DNA from: Candidatus Acidiferrum typicum
Lineage (GTDB): Bacteria > Acidobacteriota > Terriglobia > Acidiferrales > UBA7541
DNA: 50,171 bases
NCBI GenBank assembly: GCA_002478115.1
Contig: DLMH01000194.1
Span: 1-50,171 of the forward strand
Direction: 5' to 3'
Numbering within the stretch: the first letter of the stretch is position 1; each line of letters opens with the position of its first letter. Under the pieces are notes generated by a model. That model was given only the letters and a program-made list of their open reading frames with translations, was not told the origin of the DNA and ran no database searches. The translations under genes and the position numbers were made by a program. Shown in pieces: positions 16,887 to 26,036 of this stretch.

Positions 16887-18027
16887 GGTCGCCATCGTGG
16901 GATGCGGCAAGATCGCTGATGCCCACGCGTCACAGATTCGAAGGATTGAAGGATGTGAGATCGTGGGAGTGTGTGACCGCGAGCCGCTGATGGCCAAGCA
17001 GCTCTTCGAGCGATTCCCGGTCAAGCAGTACTTCACCGATCTGACAGAACTTGTGGATAAGGCCCGACCGGATGTAATTCACATCACGACGCCGGCGGAG
17101 AGTCACTTCGATGTTGCCAGATTTTGCCTTGAGCAGAGCTGTCACGTATATGTTGAGAAACCGTTCACCCTTTATGCGGAGCAAGCGCAGCACCTTGTGG
17201 ACTTGGCCCAGAGAAAAGGGGTCAAACTAACGGTCGGACACAACGACCAGTTCAGCCATGTAGCGCGGCGCATGAGAGCCCTGGTTCAAAGCGGCTACTT
17301 GGGCGGGCCTCCGGTACACATGGAGAGTTATTACTCCTACGATCTTGGAGATCCCAGTTACGCACGCGCCCTGCTCGGCGACAAGCGCCATTGGGTCCGG
17401 AGACTCCCGGGAAAGTTACTTCAAAACGTGATTAGTCACGGGATCGCCAGAATTGCGGAATTCCTGACTGGCGATTCGCCTCACGTGATCGCGCATGGGT
17501 TTGTGAGCTCGCTTCTGAAACAGATTAACGAAAGAGAAATCGTGGATGAGCTCCGAGTCATTATCAGCGAGGAGCAAGGAACGACAGCCTACTTCACTTT
17601 TTCTTCTCAAATGAGGCCTTCAATCCACCAGCTTCGGATCTACGGTCCGAAGAACGGCCTGGTTCTTGATCAGGATCACGAAATCTTGATTAGGCTTCGC
17701 GGCCAGAAGTTCAAGAGCTACGCTGACATGTTTATCCCTCCCGCTCTATTCGCGAAGCAGCATCTTGGAAACCTAATCACGAACGTCAGGTTATTCCTTG
17801 GCAGGGATTTTCACATGGATTCCGGCATGAACTATCTAATCGAGTCCTTTTACCGTTCGATCCGGGAGCATGCTCCCTTGCCCATCCCCTATCGAGAGAT
17901 TCTGCTCACTGCCAGAATCATGGACGCCATCTTTGACCAGCTCAGTACTTGCAGATCCAATGGTCAGATGGCCCTTCAGGCTCGACCAGTACCGCCGGGA
18001 ACGATTGTGCCCGGATTGGAATCGTAA
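16879..18027 (+). CDS. Gfo/Idh/MocA-family sugar oxidoreductase
   Basis: The protein has 382 residues. LKVAIVGCGKIADAHASQI is the N-terminal NAD(P) fold and HVYVEKPFTL carries the conserved Glu-Lys-Pro catalytic signature. The C-terminal alpha/beta domain begins near residue 125. Such enzymes oxidise or reduce keto groups on sugars or nucleotide sugars. It overlaps the SDR gene by eight bases and probably acts in the same pathway, perhaps as an oxidation/reduction partner. It is distinct from the WlbA-like paralogue at 45884. Confidence 0.9.
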   Translation: MLKVAIVGCGKIADAHASQIRRIEGCEIVGVCDREPLMAKQLFERFPVKQYFTDLTELVDKARPDVIHITTPAESHFDVARFCLEQSCHVYVEKPFTLYAEQAQHLVDLAQRKGVKLTVGHNDQFSHVARRMRALVQSGYLGGPPVHMESYYSYDLGDPSYARALLGDKRHWVRRLPGKLLQNVISHGIARIAEFLTGDSPHVIAHGFVSSLLKQINEREIVDELRVIISEEQGTTAYFTFSSQMRPSIHQLRIYGPKNGLVLDQDHEILIRLRGQKFKSYADMFIPPALFAKQHLGNLITNVRLFLGRDFHMDSGMNYLIESFYRSIREHAPLPIPYREILLTARIMDAIFDQLSTCRSNGQMALQARPVPPGTIVPGLES

Positions 18028-18194
18028 TGAGCTGCGCGCCGGAAGGACGACAGGCAATTTAGACTGGGGATCCTAGGACTTCTGTGCCGTATATCAGAGT
18101 TCGTCGATCAACTGAAAGCGATTCTTGAGGCTAGTCGTCTGCGACCACTGTCGCGAGTAAGCCGGACCCGGCCAGCCGCAGGTGAATTGATACC

Positions 18195-19667
18195 ATGCCT
18201 CCAACTTTAGCGCTATTTCTTTGGCTCATCCTCCTAGTAGGGCTGTTGCGCTTCGACCCCGCCAAAGATTCGGGGGTCTCGTTGGCTTTGTGGGTGCCTT
18301 TGATCTGGATATTCATCATCGGGTCGCGGTTGCCTTCGCAATGGCTCGGAGGTTCGGTTGGTTCGGCGGCCCAGGCTCTGGAGGAAGGGAATCCGTTGGA
18401 CCGCACGATCTTTTCGGTATTGATCGTGCTAGCGATCGCCACCCTTATTTCGCGATCCTTCAATTGGAGCATTTTTTTCACACGCAATTTTGTGCTGGTG
18501 CTATTTCTATTTTTTACTCTGGCGAGCGCCCTTTGGTCCGACTTTCCCCTCGTCTCTCTCAAGCGCTGGTTTCGGGACCTCGGCAACTACCTCGTGATTC
18601 TGATCGTTCTCTCCGATCCTCGCCCTTTGGAAGCTGTGCGTACGCTGCTTCGGCGACTTTGTTATGTGCTGGTACCGCTTTCCATCCTGCTCATCAAGTA
18701 CTTCCCTTACCTCGGCAAACAGTACTCGGAATGGACAGGCGCTGCCGAGTTCATGGGAGCTACGACGAGCAAGAACATGCTCGGCGTCCTGTGTTTGATC
18801 AGCGGGATCTTCTTCTTCTGGGATACATTGACGCGTTGGTCCGACCGTAAGATACGCGGCACCTGGAGAATCATCGTGGTGAACATCGCCTTCATCGCCA
18901 TGACCCTTTGGCTGCTAAATGTCGCTGGCAGCGCGACTTCCACCGTTTGCCTAGTCATGGGTTGTCTAGTCGTCGTGGCTGCTCACAGCGAAATGTTTCG
19001 CCGCCATCCCGGCTTCCTCAGGTTCCTCATACCCGCCATTTTTTGTGTCTATTTGGTTCTGGCCTACGGTTTCGATATCAACGGGAATCTGGCGGGTGCC
19101 GTCGGTCGGGACCCAACACTCACCGACAGAACTGCTATTTGGAAGCTCCTTCTCACCATGCACACCAATCCGCTCCTTGGCACCGGCTACGAGAGCTTCT
19201 GGCTAGGTCCTCGCCTCAAATTAATCTGGCAACGATTTGGACACATTAATGAGTCACACAACGGTTACCTCGAGGTCTATCTTAACTTGGGTTTAATCGG
19301 ATTCTTCCTACTCTGCGGATTGCTGATCTCGAGCTACCGAACTATCTGCAAAAGGCTCACGTCCGCTTCCAGCCTCGCCTTACTTAACTTGGCCCTGTGG
19401 ACCATTATGCTCTTCTATAACATGACCGAGGCAGCCTTTAAGTCTCATCTGATGTGGGTCACATTTCTTCTCGCCGCTATTGCCGTCCCGGAGCGTGCCG
19501 AGGATCGCGTGCGTGGCGCCTCCGCGCTTGACAACCCGGGCCCCACAGAACGATCCCTCAGGCTTCCGTTAGAATCAGCACGCCAGCGCCGGTGGTCATG
19601 CGTCCGGCTGCCCAAGCACCCCAATAAGCTTCCGGATCACACTTTTGATCTCTGCGAGGAACTATGA
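18195..19667 (+). CDS. O-antigen ligase/polymerase-like membrane protein (Wzy or ExoQ type)
   Basis: The 490-residue polytopic membrane protein has roughly ten to twelve hydrophobic segments. They begin at the very N-terminus (LALFLWLILLVGLL) and end near residue 430 before a polar tail. A large periplasmic loop between about residues 300 and 360 contains DRTAIWKLLLTMHTNPLLGTGYESFW and the downstream HNGYLEVYLNLG. That loop and its conserved H-N-x-x-L/Y pattern are typical of the WaaL/Wzy/ExoQ superfamily. In a cluster with Wzx it is most likely the polymerase joining flipped repeat units. An AGGTG lies ahead of ATG 18195. The stop overlaps the next start (ATGA). Confidence 0.9.
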   Translation: MPPTLALFLWLILLVGLLRFDPAKDSGVSLALWVPLIWIFIIGSRLPSQWLGGSVGSAAQALEEGNPLDRTIFSVLIVLAIATLISRSFNWSIFFTRNFVLVLFLFFTLASALWSDFPLVSLKRWFRDLGNYLVILIVLSDPRPLEAVRTLLRRLCYVLVPLSILLIKYFPYLGKQYSEWTGAAEFMGATTSKNMLGVLCLISGIFFFWDTLTRWSDRKIRGTWRIIVVNIAFIAMTLWLLNVAGSATSTVCLVMGCLVVVAAHSEMFRRHPGFLRFLIPAIFCVYLVLAYGFDINGNLAGAVGRDPTLTDRTAIWKLLLTMHTNPLLGTGYESFWLGPRLKLIWQRFGHINESHNGYLEVYLNLGLIGFFLLCGLLISSYRTICKRLTSASSLALLNLALWTIMLFYNMTEAAFKSHLMWVTFLLAAIAVPERAEDRVRGASALDNPGPTERSLRLPLESARQRRWSCVRLPKHPNKLPDHTFDLCEEL

Positions 19668-20617
19668 GCATCGACCATACTGAAATCCACGTCAGAGGAA
19701 AGGCCGTGTGCGTTCCTTCGGCACAGATTGGCGGCAAGACAGTACTGACTACTGGTAAATGGCTTGAGATAGCAGCCTTTCAGGATGAAGAACTGATAGA
19801 AGGTGAAACGATCGCGGACCCAGAGTCGTTCGTTTCCCAACTCAAAGATACCGGACTGAACGCTGACATCTTCACGTTTTCTCAGAAGCTGCCAGCTAGC
19901 ACTCCAATGTACACCTACCATCTCGAGTGGGACAACCTTGCCATAATTCCAATAGCAACTTTTTCTGACTGGTGGGACAAACGTGTCGAGTCCAGTGTAC
20001 GAAGAGCTGTCAAGAAGGCAGCTAAACTTGGGGTGGTCGTCGAGGTGGCGGAATTCGACGACGCCTTCGTGGAAGGTATAGTCGGTATCAATAACGAGAC
20101 CCCGATTAGACAGGGTAGGGCCTTTTGGCACTTTCAGAAGAGCTTCGACGCCGTGAAGAGTGAAAATTCGACCTATCCAGGGAGAAATGCCTTCTTGGGC
20201 GCGTACTATGAGAATGAATTGATTGGCTTCATCAGAATTATTTACGCAGACAAGGTGGCGAACATCGTTCAGCTGCTCAGTAAGATAAAGCACTACGATA
20301 AAAGGCCAGCGAATGCCCTGATCGCAAAGGCCGTTCAGCTCTGCGAGCAACAGGGAATCTCTTATCTGACGTACTGCAATTACATCTATAACGACCCGAA
20401 AAGTTCGCTCACCGAGTTTAAAAGGCGGAACGGCTTTGAACAGGCGCTGCTGCCCCGCTATTACATTCCACTGACACTCAAAGGAAAAATCGCCCTGCGA
20501 TTGGGGCTTCACCAGAGCCTCGCGCAACGGATTCCAAAACCCGTGTTCAGCCAACTCCTGAAGATCAGAAGCTTTTGGTACGAACGCAGACTGAAAGATT
20601 TCAAAGAGACTCTCTAG
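19664..20617 (+). CDS. GNAT/FemAB-like acyl- or aminoacyltransferase
   Basis: The soluble protein has 317 residues and no signal peptide. The C-terminal two thirds (NAFLGAYYENELIGFIRIIY, then a helix NALIAKAVQLCEQQGI and FKRRNGFEQ) resemble the GNAT fold as found in FemAB-like proteins of exopolysaccharide loci. It is therefore a candidate for transferring an acyl or aminoacyl group to a sugar. The N-terminal 100 residues are not recognised. It is translationally coupled to the polymerase gene upstream and followed eight bases later by an asparagine-synthase-like gene, so the three are likely co-expressed. Confidence 0.75.
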   Translation: MSIDHTEIHVRGKAVCVPSAQIGGKTVLTTGKWLEIAAFQDEELIEGETIADPESFVSQLKDTGLNADIFTFSQKLPASTPMYTYHLEWDNLAIIPIATFSDWWDKRVESSVRRAVKKAAKLGVVVEVAEFDDAFVEGIVGINNETPIRQGRAFWHFQKSFDAVKSENSTYPGRNAFLGAYYENELIGFIRIIYADKVANIVQLLSKIKHYDKRPANALIAKAVQLCEQQGISYLTYCNYIYNDPKSSLTEFKRRNGFEQALLPRYYIPLTLKGKIALRLGLHQSLAQRIPKPVFSQLLKIRSFWYERRLKDFKETL

Positions 20618-20625
20618 GAGTAACA

Positions 20626-22506
20626 GTGCCAGGAATCGTTGGCCTCATCACCAGCATGCCCCGCGAATCAGCGGTGCAAGAGCTTCTCCAGATGGTCGAG
20701 GCCCTGCATCACGAGAACTTCTACGTGACAGGCATCTGGGCCGAGGAGTCGCTTGGGGTGTATGTCGGCTGGGTCGCACGAAAGGATTCCTTCTCCGACG
20801 GCATGCCACTCCGGAACGAACGAGGTGACGTCGTGCTTGTGTTTTCGGGTGAAGAGTTCCCAGAACCAAGAACGAAGCGTGGCCTCAGTGAGCGGGGACA
20901 CAAACTTGACGTGCGGGGGCCCTCCTATCTGGCTCATCTTTACGAAGAAGACCCATCATTTCCGGCGGGATTAAATGGTAGATTTCATGGGCTCTTGACA
21001 GATCGGAGCCGCGGCAATGCGGTGCTTTTCAACGATCGGTACGGGATGCACAGGATCTACTACCATGAGTCAAAGGACGCGTTCTATTTTGCGGCTGAAG
21101 CTAAAGCAATCCTTGCCGTGCGTCCGGAACTTAGGAAGATGGATCCACAAGGGTTTGGAGAGTTCATCGCTTGTGGCGCGGTCATGGAGAACCGGACACT
21201 GTTTGAGGGCATCCGCGCTCTGCCGCCAGCTTCCGCTTGGGTTTTTCGAAACGGCTCAATCGAGCACAAGAGGAGCTATTTCCATCCGCGAGAGTGGGAA
21301 GATCAAGAATCACTTCAACCGGAATCGTATTACAAGGAACTCAAGGAGGTTTTCACGCGAAACCTCCCGCGGTATTTCGATGGCCATGAGCGGATCGCAA
21401 TGTCGTTGACGGGTGGATTGGACACCCGAATGATTATGGCTTGGCAGAAGTCCCAACCGAAATCCTTGCCCTGCTATACCTTCGGCAGCATGCTCCGCGA
21501 AAACCAGGATGTCCGTGTGGCGCGGCGCGTGGCCGAGGCCTGCAACCAGCCGTTTCAGGTTGTTACAGCCGGCCAGGAATTTCTGTTCCAGTTTCCCCGT
21601 TACGCTGAGCGTGCAGTGTATCTCACTGATGGTTGCATCGATGTGGGCCGTGCCTTCGACCTATACTTGAACGAGCGGGCGCGCGAGATTGCACCCGTTC
21701 GAATGACAGGGAACTATGGCGGGGAGGTCCTTCGTCGGGTCCGCGCGTTCAAACCCGTGGAGCCCCTGCCAGGGTTGTTCCATCCTGATATTCTCTCCTA
21801 CGTCCATCAAGCGCAGGAGACGTATGCAAAGCTCCTTCGTGGGCACCCGGTCTCCTTTGCCGTCTTCAAGCAGGGCCCCTGGCATCAGTATGGCGTGCTC
21901 TCCCTGGAGCAGACGCAACTCTCCATGCGCTCTCCGTACCTCGACAACGACTTTGTTCGCACCGTCTTTCGCTCGCCGCAGTCTGCACTTGCGAGCAATG
22001 ACGCTTCCCTCCGGTTGATTGCCGATGGAAATAGGGCCCTCCTAAGGATTCCAACTGACCGTGGGTTGGCTGGAGAACGGGGACCACTCTTGCAGGCGGC
22101 CTCCCGGGGGCTCCTCGAGTTTTTATTCAAAGCGGAGTACGCATATGACATGGGAATGCCCCAGTGGATGGCCCGGCTCGACCATGTCTTTTCCCCGTTC
22201 CGCCTCGAACGGTTCTTCCTCGGCATGCACAAAGTCGCTCATTTCCGGATTTGGTACCGAGATGCACTCGCCGGATACGTTCGGGAAATGCTGCTCGACC
22301 CGCGCAGTCTGGGCAGGCCATATATTGAACGAAAGCGACTCGAGAAGATGGTTCAGGGTCACCTCAAAGGTGACCGAAATTACACGACTGAGATCCACAA
22401 GGTGTTAACCCTTGAACTCCTCCACCGTCTCTTCCTGGATACTGCAGTAAGCGGTGATTTCAGAGGACGCCCCGGTGTTTCGATGGCCGCAGGCGCGGAT
22501 CACTGA
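20626..22506 (+). CDS. asparagine synthase-like protein lacking the glutaminase Cys2
   Basis: The 626-residue protein has the two-domain architecture of AsnB. GTG 20626 has TAGGAG a few bases upstream and gives MPGIVGLI, the position where AsnB proteins read MCGI, so the catalytic Cys2 is replaced by Pro. The glutaminase scaffold is otherwise clear (NGRFHGLLTD, NDRYGMHRIYY). The synthetase domain reads SLTGGLDTRMI near residue 260 in place of SGGxDS. Related Cys-less paralogues are known in polysaccharide loci. They may use free ammonia or an amine, or catalyse another adenylation-dependent ligation. The 3' end overlaps the convergent secreted-protein gene by seven bases. Confidence 0.88.
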   Translation: MPGIVGLITSMPRESAVQELLQMVEALHHENFYVTGIWAEESLGVYVGWVARKDSFSDGMPLRNERGDVVLVFSGEEFPEPRTKRGLSERGHKLDVRGPSYLAHLYEEDPSFPAGLNGRFHGLLTDRSRGNAVLFNDRYGMHRIYYHESKDAFYFAAEAKAILAVRPELRKMDPQGFGEFIACGAVMENRTLFEGIRALPPASAWVFRNGSIEHKRSYFHPREWEDQESLQPESYYKELKEVFTRNLPRYFDGHERIAMSLTGGLDTRMIMAWQKSQPKSLPCYTFGSMLRENQDVRVARRVAEACNQPFQVVTAGQEFLFQFPRYAERAVYLTDGCIDVGRAFDLYLNERAREIAPVRMTGNYGGEVLRRVRAFKPVEPLPGLFHPDILSYVHQAQETYAKLLRGHPVSFAVFKQGPWHQYGVLSLEQTQLSMRSPYLDNDFVRTVFRSPQSALASNDASLRLIADGNRALLRIPTDRGLAGERGPLLQAASRGLLEFLFKAEYAYDMGMPQWMARLDHVFSPFRLERFFLGMHKVAHFRIWYRDALAGYVREMLLDPRSLGRPYIERKRLEKMVQGHLKGDRNYTTEIHKVLTLELLHRLFLDTAVSGDFRGRPGVSMAAGADH

Positions 22507-24002
22507 ACTACTACTGCCGCCTGCACGTTCGTCGGGGCGGAAGGGAGCGTCGCCGAGGAGCCCTGCGAGAGCGGGTGGGGATATGTGTAAGGTGTGTAGT
22601 ATAGTGTCCAAGTGTTCGTCGATGTGCACTTGTAGAGCTGGCCAGAGGTGTTTGCTGGGAGCTTTGTGTTCCAGCTTCCTTGATCCGTGGCCCAGTATCC
22701 TACACCTGTCGTGCAGGCAGCCGGGCGGGACGCAATCGGCCCAGAGCCGACTCCGCTCGTTCCATTGAATGATGAGGTATAGAGAAAATAATCGCGATTC
22801 TGTTGGACGTTTGTGGAATTGCCGGTAGTGTCGTTCTCTGAACCACTGGCGGAATTAAGGTAAACATAAATGGGGAATGAAATATTTCCCACCCAAGACG
22901 TCGGTGCTGGCGGGTCTCCACTTAGCAGGTTCGACGTTCCAGCGCCCGGCTGATCCACGCAGATGTATCCCGTGCTGTTCGAATTCCTGTCATATACCGA
23001 GGTTCCGTTGCATTGGCCCCAGGGCGTATAAGAGGTGCTGTCCCGCAGGTTTGAGACCTGTAGCATACTCGAAAGCCAACCCTGTCCAGTGACGCTATTT
23101 CCCCACATAATGCCGGACCCGCCGCGGACCCAAGCGATGAACCCCGGCGATGCCTGCGAACTGAAGTTGTAGGCATTTTTGTAGACTTCCTGCCACCGGA
23201 TGCTTCGCTCTCGCTGGCTGCTATCCGTGCCGTGAGAGGTTGTGTTGGCCCCGGTCAAGGTATTGAACCGGAACACAAACCTGGCTCCCGAATCGCCGTC
23301 CATCACGTTGGTCAGGTAAACAGGGTCGGTGCAGCTGAAGGTGCTGTCCTCTATGAAAATTGCACTGGACGACCCCGGCAGGGATGCGGTGTCTGCCCAT
23401 GAGGCGTCACCATAGCTGTTGTTGCCCCCTCCCCACGCACTCGCTTTCAGATTGATGGCACCACTTCCACCCGATGGGTTACAGTTCGGGACGGTCAGAT
23501 GATCCACAAGGCCATAAGCAGGAGTGTTCGCGGTCAGGAATGAAGTCGTAGGGTTGTTCATGGTAATGTGATGGACGCGAAAATACTGCGGCGTCCCCAG
23601 AATGCGAACGTGGCCCTTATTGTAAATGGAAGGGTCTGTAGCCACTCCGACAATCGTCATGTTGGCCAACTGTATATTCCCAGAAGAGCAATTGCCATTG
23701 AATAGAAACAAGACCGAAGTATCCGTGCCATTCTTGGCCACATTGTCCCCAAGAGTGGTTACTCCTTGTCCCTGACCTTCTATATCGATGCAAGTGTTGA
23801 CTTGCACAGTCGTCGTCCAATTGGTCTGCGAGCAGGAGGGGATCATAACCGTGTCGCCATTTGCGGCTTGTGCGACAGCACTCGCAACATCCGCTTGGGA
23901 ACAGGAAGCTGCGTTGACGGTCTTAGCTTGCGCCTCTTTGCCAAAAAAGGCGCTCAATAGAAAGACTAACAGCAGTAACAGCCATTTTGGTGATGTGCTC
24001 AT
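22500..24002 (-). CDS. secreted parallel beta-helix (pectate-lyase-like fold) protein
   Basis: The product has 500 residues and a clear signal peptide (positive start, hydrophobic core LLLLLVFLLSAFF, cleavage after AQA near residue 26). The mature part is rich in Asn, Thr, Ser and Gly and shows irregular beta-helix repeats (for example NIQLANMTIVG, FRVHHITMNN, IFIEDSTFSC) with several cysteines. No catalytic motif of a lyase or hydrolase family is certain. Similar secreted proteins are frequent in Acidobacteriota. It is the only antisense gene inside the cluster and converges on the asparagine-synthase-like gene with a seven-base overlap. It may bind or trim the exported polysaccharide, which is inference only. 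Confidence 0.82.
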   Translation of the reverse strand: MSTSPKWLLLLLVFLLSAFFGKEAQAKTVNAASCSQADVASAVAQAANGDTVMIPSCSQTNWTTTVQVNTCIDIEGQGQGVTTLGDNVAKNGTDTSVLFLFNGNCSSGNIQLANMTIVGVATDPSIYNKGHVRILGTPQYFRVHHITMNNPTTSFLTANTPAYGLVDHLTVPNCNPSGGSGAINLKASAWGGGNNSYGDASWADTASLPGSSSAIFIEDSTFSCTDPVYLTNVMDGDSGARFVFRFNTLTGANTTSHGTDSSQRERSIRWQEVYKNAYNFSSQASPGFIAWVRGGSGIMWGNSVTGQGWLSSMLQVSNLRDSTSYTPWGQCNGTSVYDRNSNSTGYICVDQPGAGTSNLLSGDPPAPTSWVGNISFPIYVYLNSASGSENDTTGNSTNVQQNRDYFLYTSSFNGTSGVGSGPIASRPAACTTGVGYWATDQGSWNTKLPANTSGQLYKCTSTNTWTLYYTPYTYPHPLSQGSSATLPSAPTNVQAAVVVQ

Positions 24003-24377
24003 TGTTGTCGTTCCTTATCAGGTAAAACCACATTCTCGGATGCCTTCCCATATACAGATTGGCCGGAAACGACAACAAAATCCACTGTACCGGCGGACAA
24101 TCTTAGGACAGGTGTGCCCTTACCCCTCCCGAGCAGGCCAGGTTCTTCTACATGTTCTTCTACATGCTTGCCGCTCAGGGATCTCGCGAATGCTGTTACC
24201 CAGGGGCCATCGGAGCTTGGCTTTGTATTAACGATGCGAGAGCGTTAAGGTTGGTTGTAGGAGAGGAAGGTCAATCGTACACGCTCACGCCCGGGGATAA
24301 AACCAGAAGGGCTCCGGCACAGCCGGGCCTGAAACGGTGTGGCACGCCCAAACGAATCGACCGAGGAGCCTATTGCC
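24003..24377. other. intergenic region between divergent genes
   Basis: These 375 bases separate the antisense secreted-protein gene from the GT2 gene and must contain both promoters. A 12-base sequence (GTTCTTCTACAT) is repeated in tandem at 24142-24165. No promoter, riboswitch or small gene could be assigned with confidence. The GT2 frame is open upstream to a GTG at 24339. Confidence 0.5.
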
Positions 24378-25382
24378 TTGAAACCGTTGGTCTCCATTTT
24401 GATCCCCGCGTATAACGCCGAGGAGTGGATCGCCGATACGATCCGATCTGCGATTGCACAAACCTGGCAACGCAAGGAGATCATCGTCGTGGACGATGGT
24501 TCCCGCGATCGAACGGCGGAAGTAGCGCGGCGATTTGCTTCAAAAGAGGTCGCGGTCGTGTCCTCAGAGAACCAAGGAGCTGCGGCGGCTCGCAACCACG
24601 CCTTGCAGCTCAGCCAAGGGGACTACATCCAATGGCTGGACGCGGACGATCTTCTGGCACCGGACAAGATCGAGCGCCAGCTTGCGGCGTTGCGGGACTT
24701 TGACAGTAGGCGAATCCTTCTCTCCTCGTCGTGGGCCTACTTCAACTATCGGCCCAATCGTGCGCGCTTCGTCGCAACCTCCCTTTGGCAGGACCTTTCT
24801 CCCGTCGAGTGGCTCCTGAGGAAGATGCGTGAAAACCTGCATATGCAAACAGCGACTTGGCTAACGAGCCGGGAACTGGGCCAAGCTGCGGGATCGTGGG
24901 ACACTCGACTCAGCTTTGATGACGACGGCGAATATTTTTGCCGTGTGCTTCTCGCATCCGAAGGCACCCGTTTCGTACCGCAAGGCAGAGTGTTCTACAG
25001 AATTACTTCGTCAAGCCGTGTCAGCCACATTGGCGTGTCAGACAGCAAGAAAGACTCGTTGCTCCTCTCGATGAAGTTGCACATCCAATACCTCCGATCG
25101 CTTGAAGAAAGCGAACGTGCCCGAAAGGCTTGTTTGGCGTACCTGCAGAATTGGTTCGACAATTTCTATCCAGAACGGCCGGATCTTGTAGCGGAGTTGC
25201 AGGACCTAGCGACACAACTCGACGGTCGTCTGGAGGTTCCCCGCATGCGCTGGAAATATGCCTGGATGAAACCTGTGTTCGGGTGGAAAGCTGCGAAATG
25301 GGCTCAAAGGGCACTTCCGGAGCTGAAGATCTCGTTGATCAGGCGTTGGGACAAGACAATGTATAGGTTAGAGACTCGCTAA
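24378..25382 (+). CDS. glycosyltransferase family 2
   Basis: This GT-A enzyme has 334 residues. LVSILIPAYNAEEWIADTI starts the domain, VVDDGSRDRT binds nucleotide, NHALQLSQGDYIQWLDADD contains the metal-binding motif, and SFDDDGEYFCRVL is typical of the acceptor region. The C-terminal hundred residues are helical. TTG 24378 is chosen because GAGGAG lies about ten bases upstream and the domain starts immediately after it; GTG 24339 is an in-frame alternative that adds 13 residues. It probably acts in repeat-unit assembly. Confidence 0.9.
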   Translation: MKPLVSILIPAYNAEEWIADTIRSAIAQTWQRKEIIVVDDGSRDRTAEVARRFASKEVAVVSSENQGAAAARNHALQLSQGDYIQWLDADDLLAPDKIERQLAALRDFDSRRILLSSSWAYFNYRPNRARFVATSLWQDLSPVEWLLRKMRENLHMQTATWLTSRELGQAAGSWDTRLSFDDDGEYFCRVLLASEGTRFVPQGRVFYRITSSSRVSHIGVSDSKKDSLLLSMKLHIQYLRSLEESERARKACLAYLQNWFDNFYPERPDLVAELQDLATQLDGRLEVPRMRWKYAWMKPVFGWKAAKWAQRALPELKISLIRRWDKTMYRLETR

Positions 25383-25448
25383 GCGGTCGTTAGCCAAGTC
25401 AACAGCTATGAGTGTCTCCCAAGAAGCTTAGGACAGGAGAGTACCAAC

Positions 25449-26036
25449 GTGGCAAGTTCCACCCATCAATTAGATAGGATCATGGTTATCTGGAAAGAGC
25501 ATATGGAGGTATCCAATGCACTTCCTATTCTTGCTCCGGCCGTCTCAAGCGCCGTTGACCTCATCCATTCCTCCCTAGCTGCCGGCGGCCAGCTGCTCAT
25601 CGCAGGGAACGGGGGATCAGCCGCCGATGCGCAGCACATTGCTGCGGAGCTTACGGGCCGCTTCTTGCGCGAGCGGCAACCCTTCCGGGCCCTCGCGCTG
25701 CATGTCAACACGTCGTCGCTCACCGCGATTGGCAACGATTATGGGTATGAGCATGTGTTTGCCCGCGAGCTATCCGCCCATGCCCGTCCGGGCGATGTAT
25801 TTCTGGCGATCACTACCAGCGGCAACAGCCAGAATATTCTGCGCGCGATTGAAGCGGCTCGTAAGAGCAAAGCCCGCGTCATCGGGCTCACGGGTGAGTC
25901 GGGGGGGCAGATGCGATCGGCATGTGACCTTTGTATATGCGTCCCCTCCAAATCCACGCCGCGAATTCAGGAGATGCACATCACGATTGGCCACGCGATC
26001 TGTGAGCTTCTGGAAGAGAGGCTAGCGGGGGGATGA
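25449..26036 (+). CDS. gmhA: sedoheptulose 7-phosphate isomerase
   Basis: This SIS-domain protein has 195 residues, the usual GmhA length. LLIAGNGGSAADAQHIAAELTGRF is the substrate-phosphate site and is highly characteristic (the motif spans about residues 51-74). AITTSGNSQNI is the second SIS loop, and HITIGHAICELLEE is the C-terminal active-site helix. It converts sedoheptulose 7-phosphate to D-glycero-D-manno-heptose 7-phosphate, feeding hddA, gmhB and hddC 16 kb upstream. GTG 25449 has AGGAG a short way upstream. The stop overlaps the following GT4 start (ATGA). Confidence 0.95.
   Translation: MASSTHQLDRIMVIWKEHMEVSNALPILAPAVSSAVDLIHSSLAAGGQLLIAGNGGSAADAQHIAAELTGRFLRERQPFRALALHVNTSSLTAIGNDYGYEHVFARELSAHARPGDVFLAITTSGNSQNILRAIEAARKSKARVIGLTGESGGQMRSACDLCICVPSKSTPRIQEMHITIGHAICELLEERLAGG

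Noticed and set aside
24142..24165. Tandem 12-base repeat GTTCTTCTACAT
   Set aside because: Only two units with no larger structure around them; likely a small slippage duplication.
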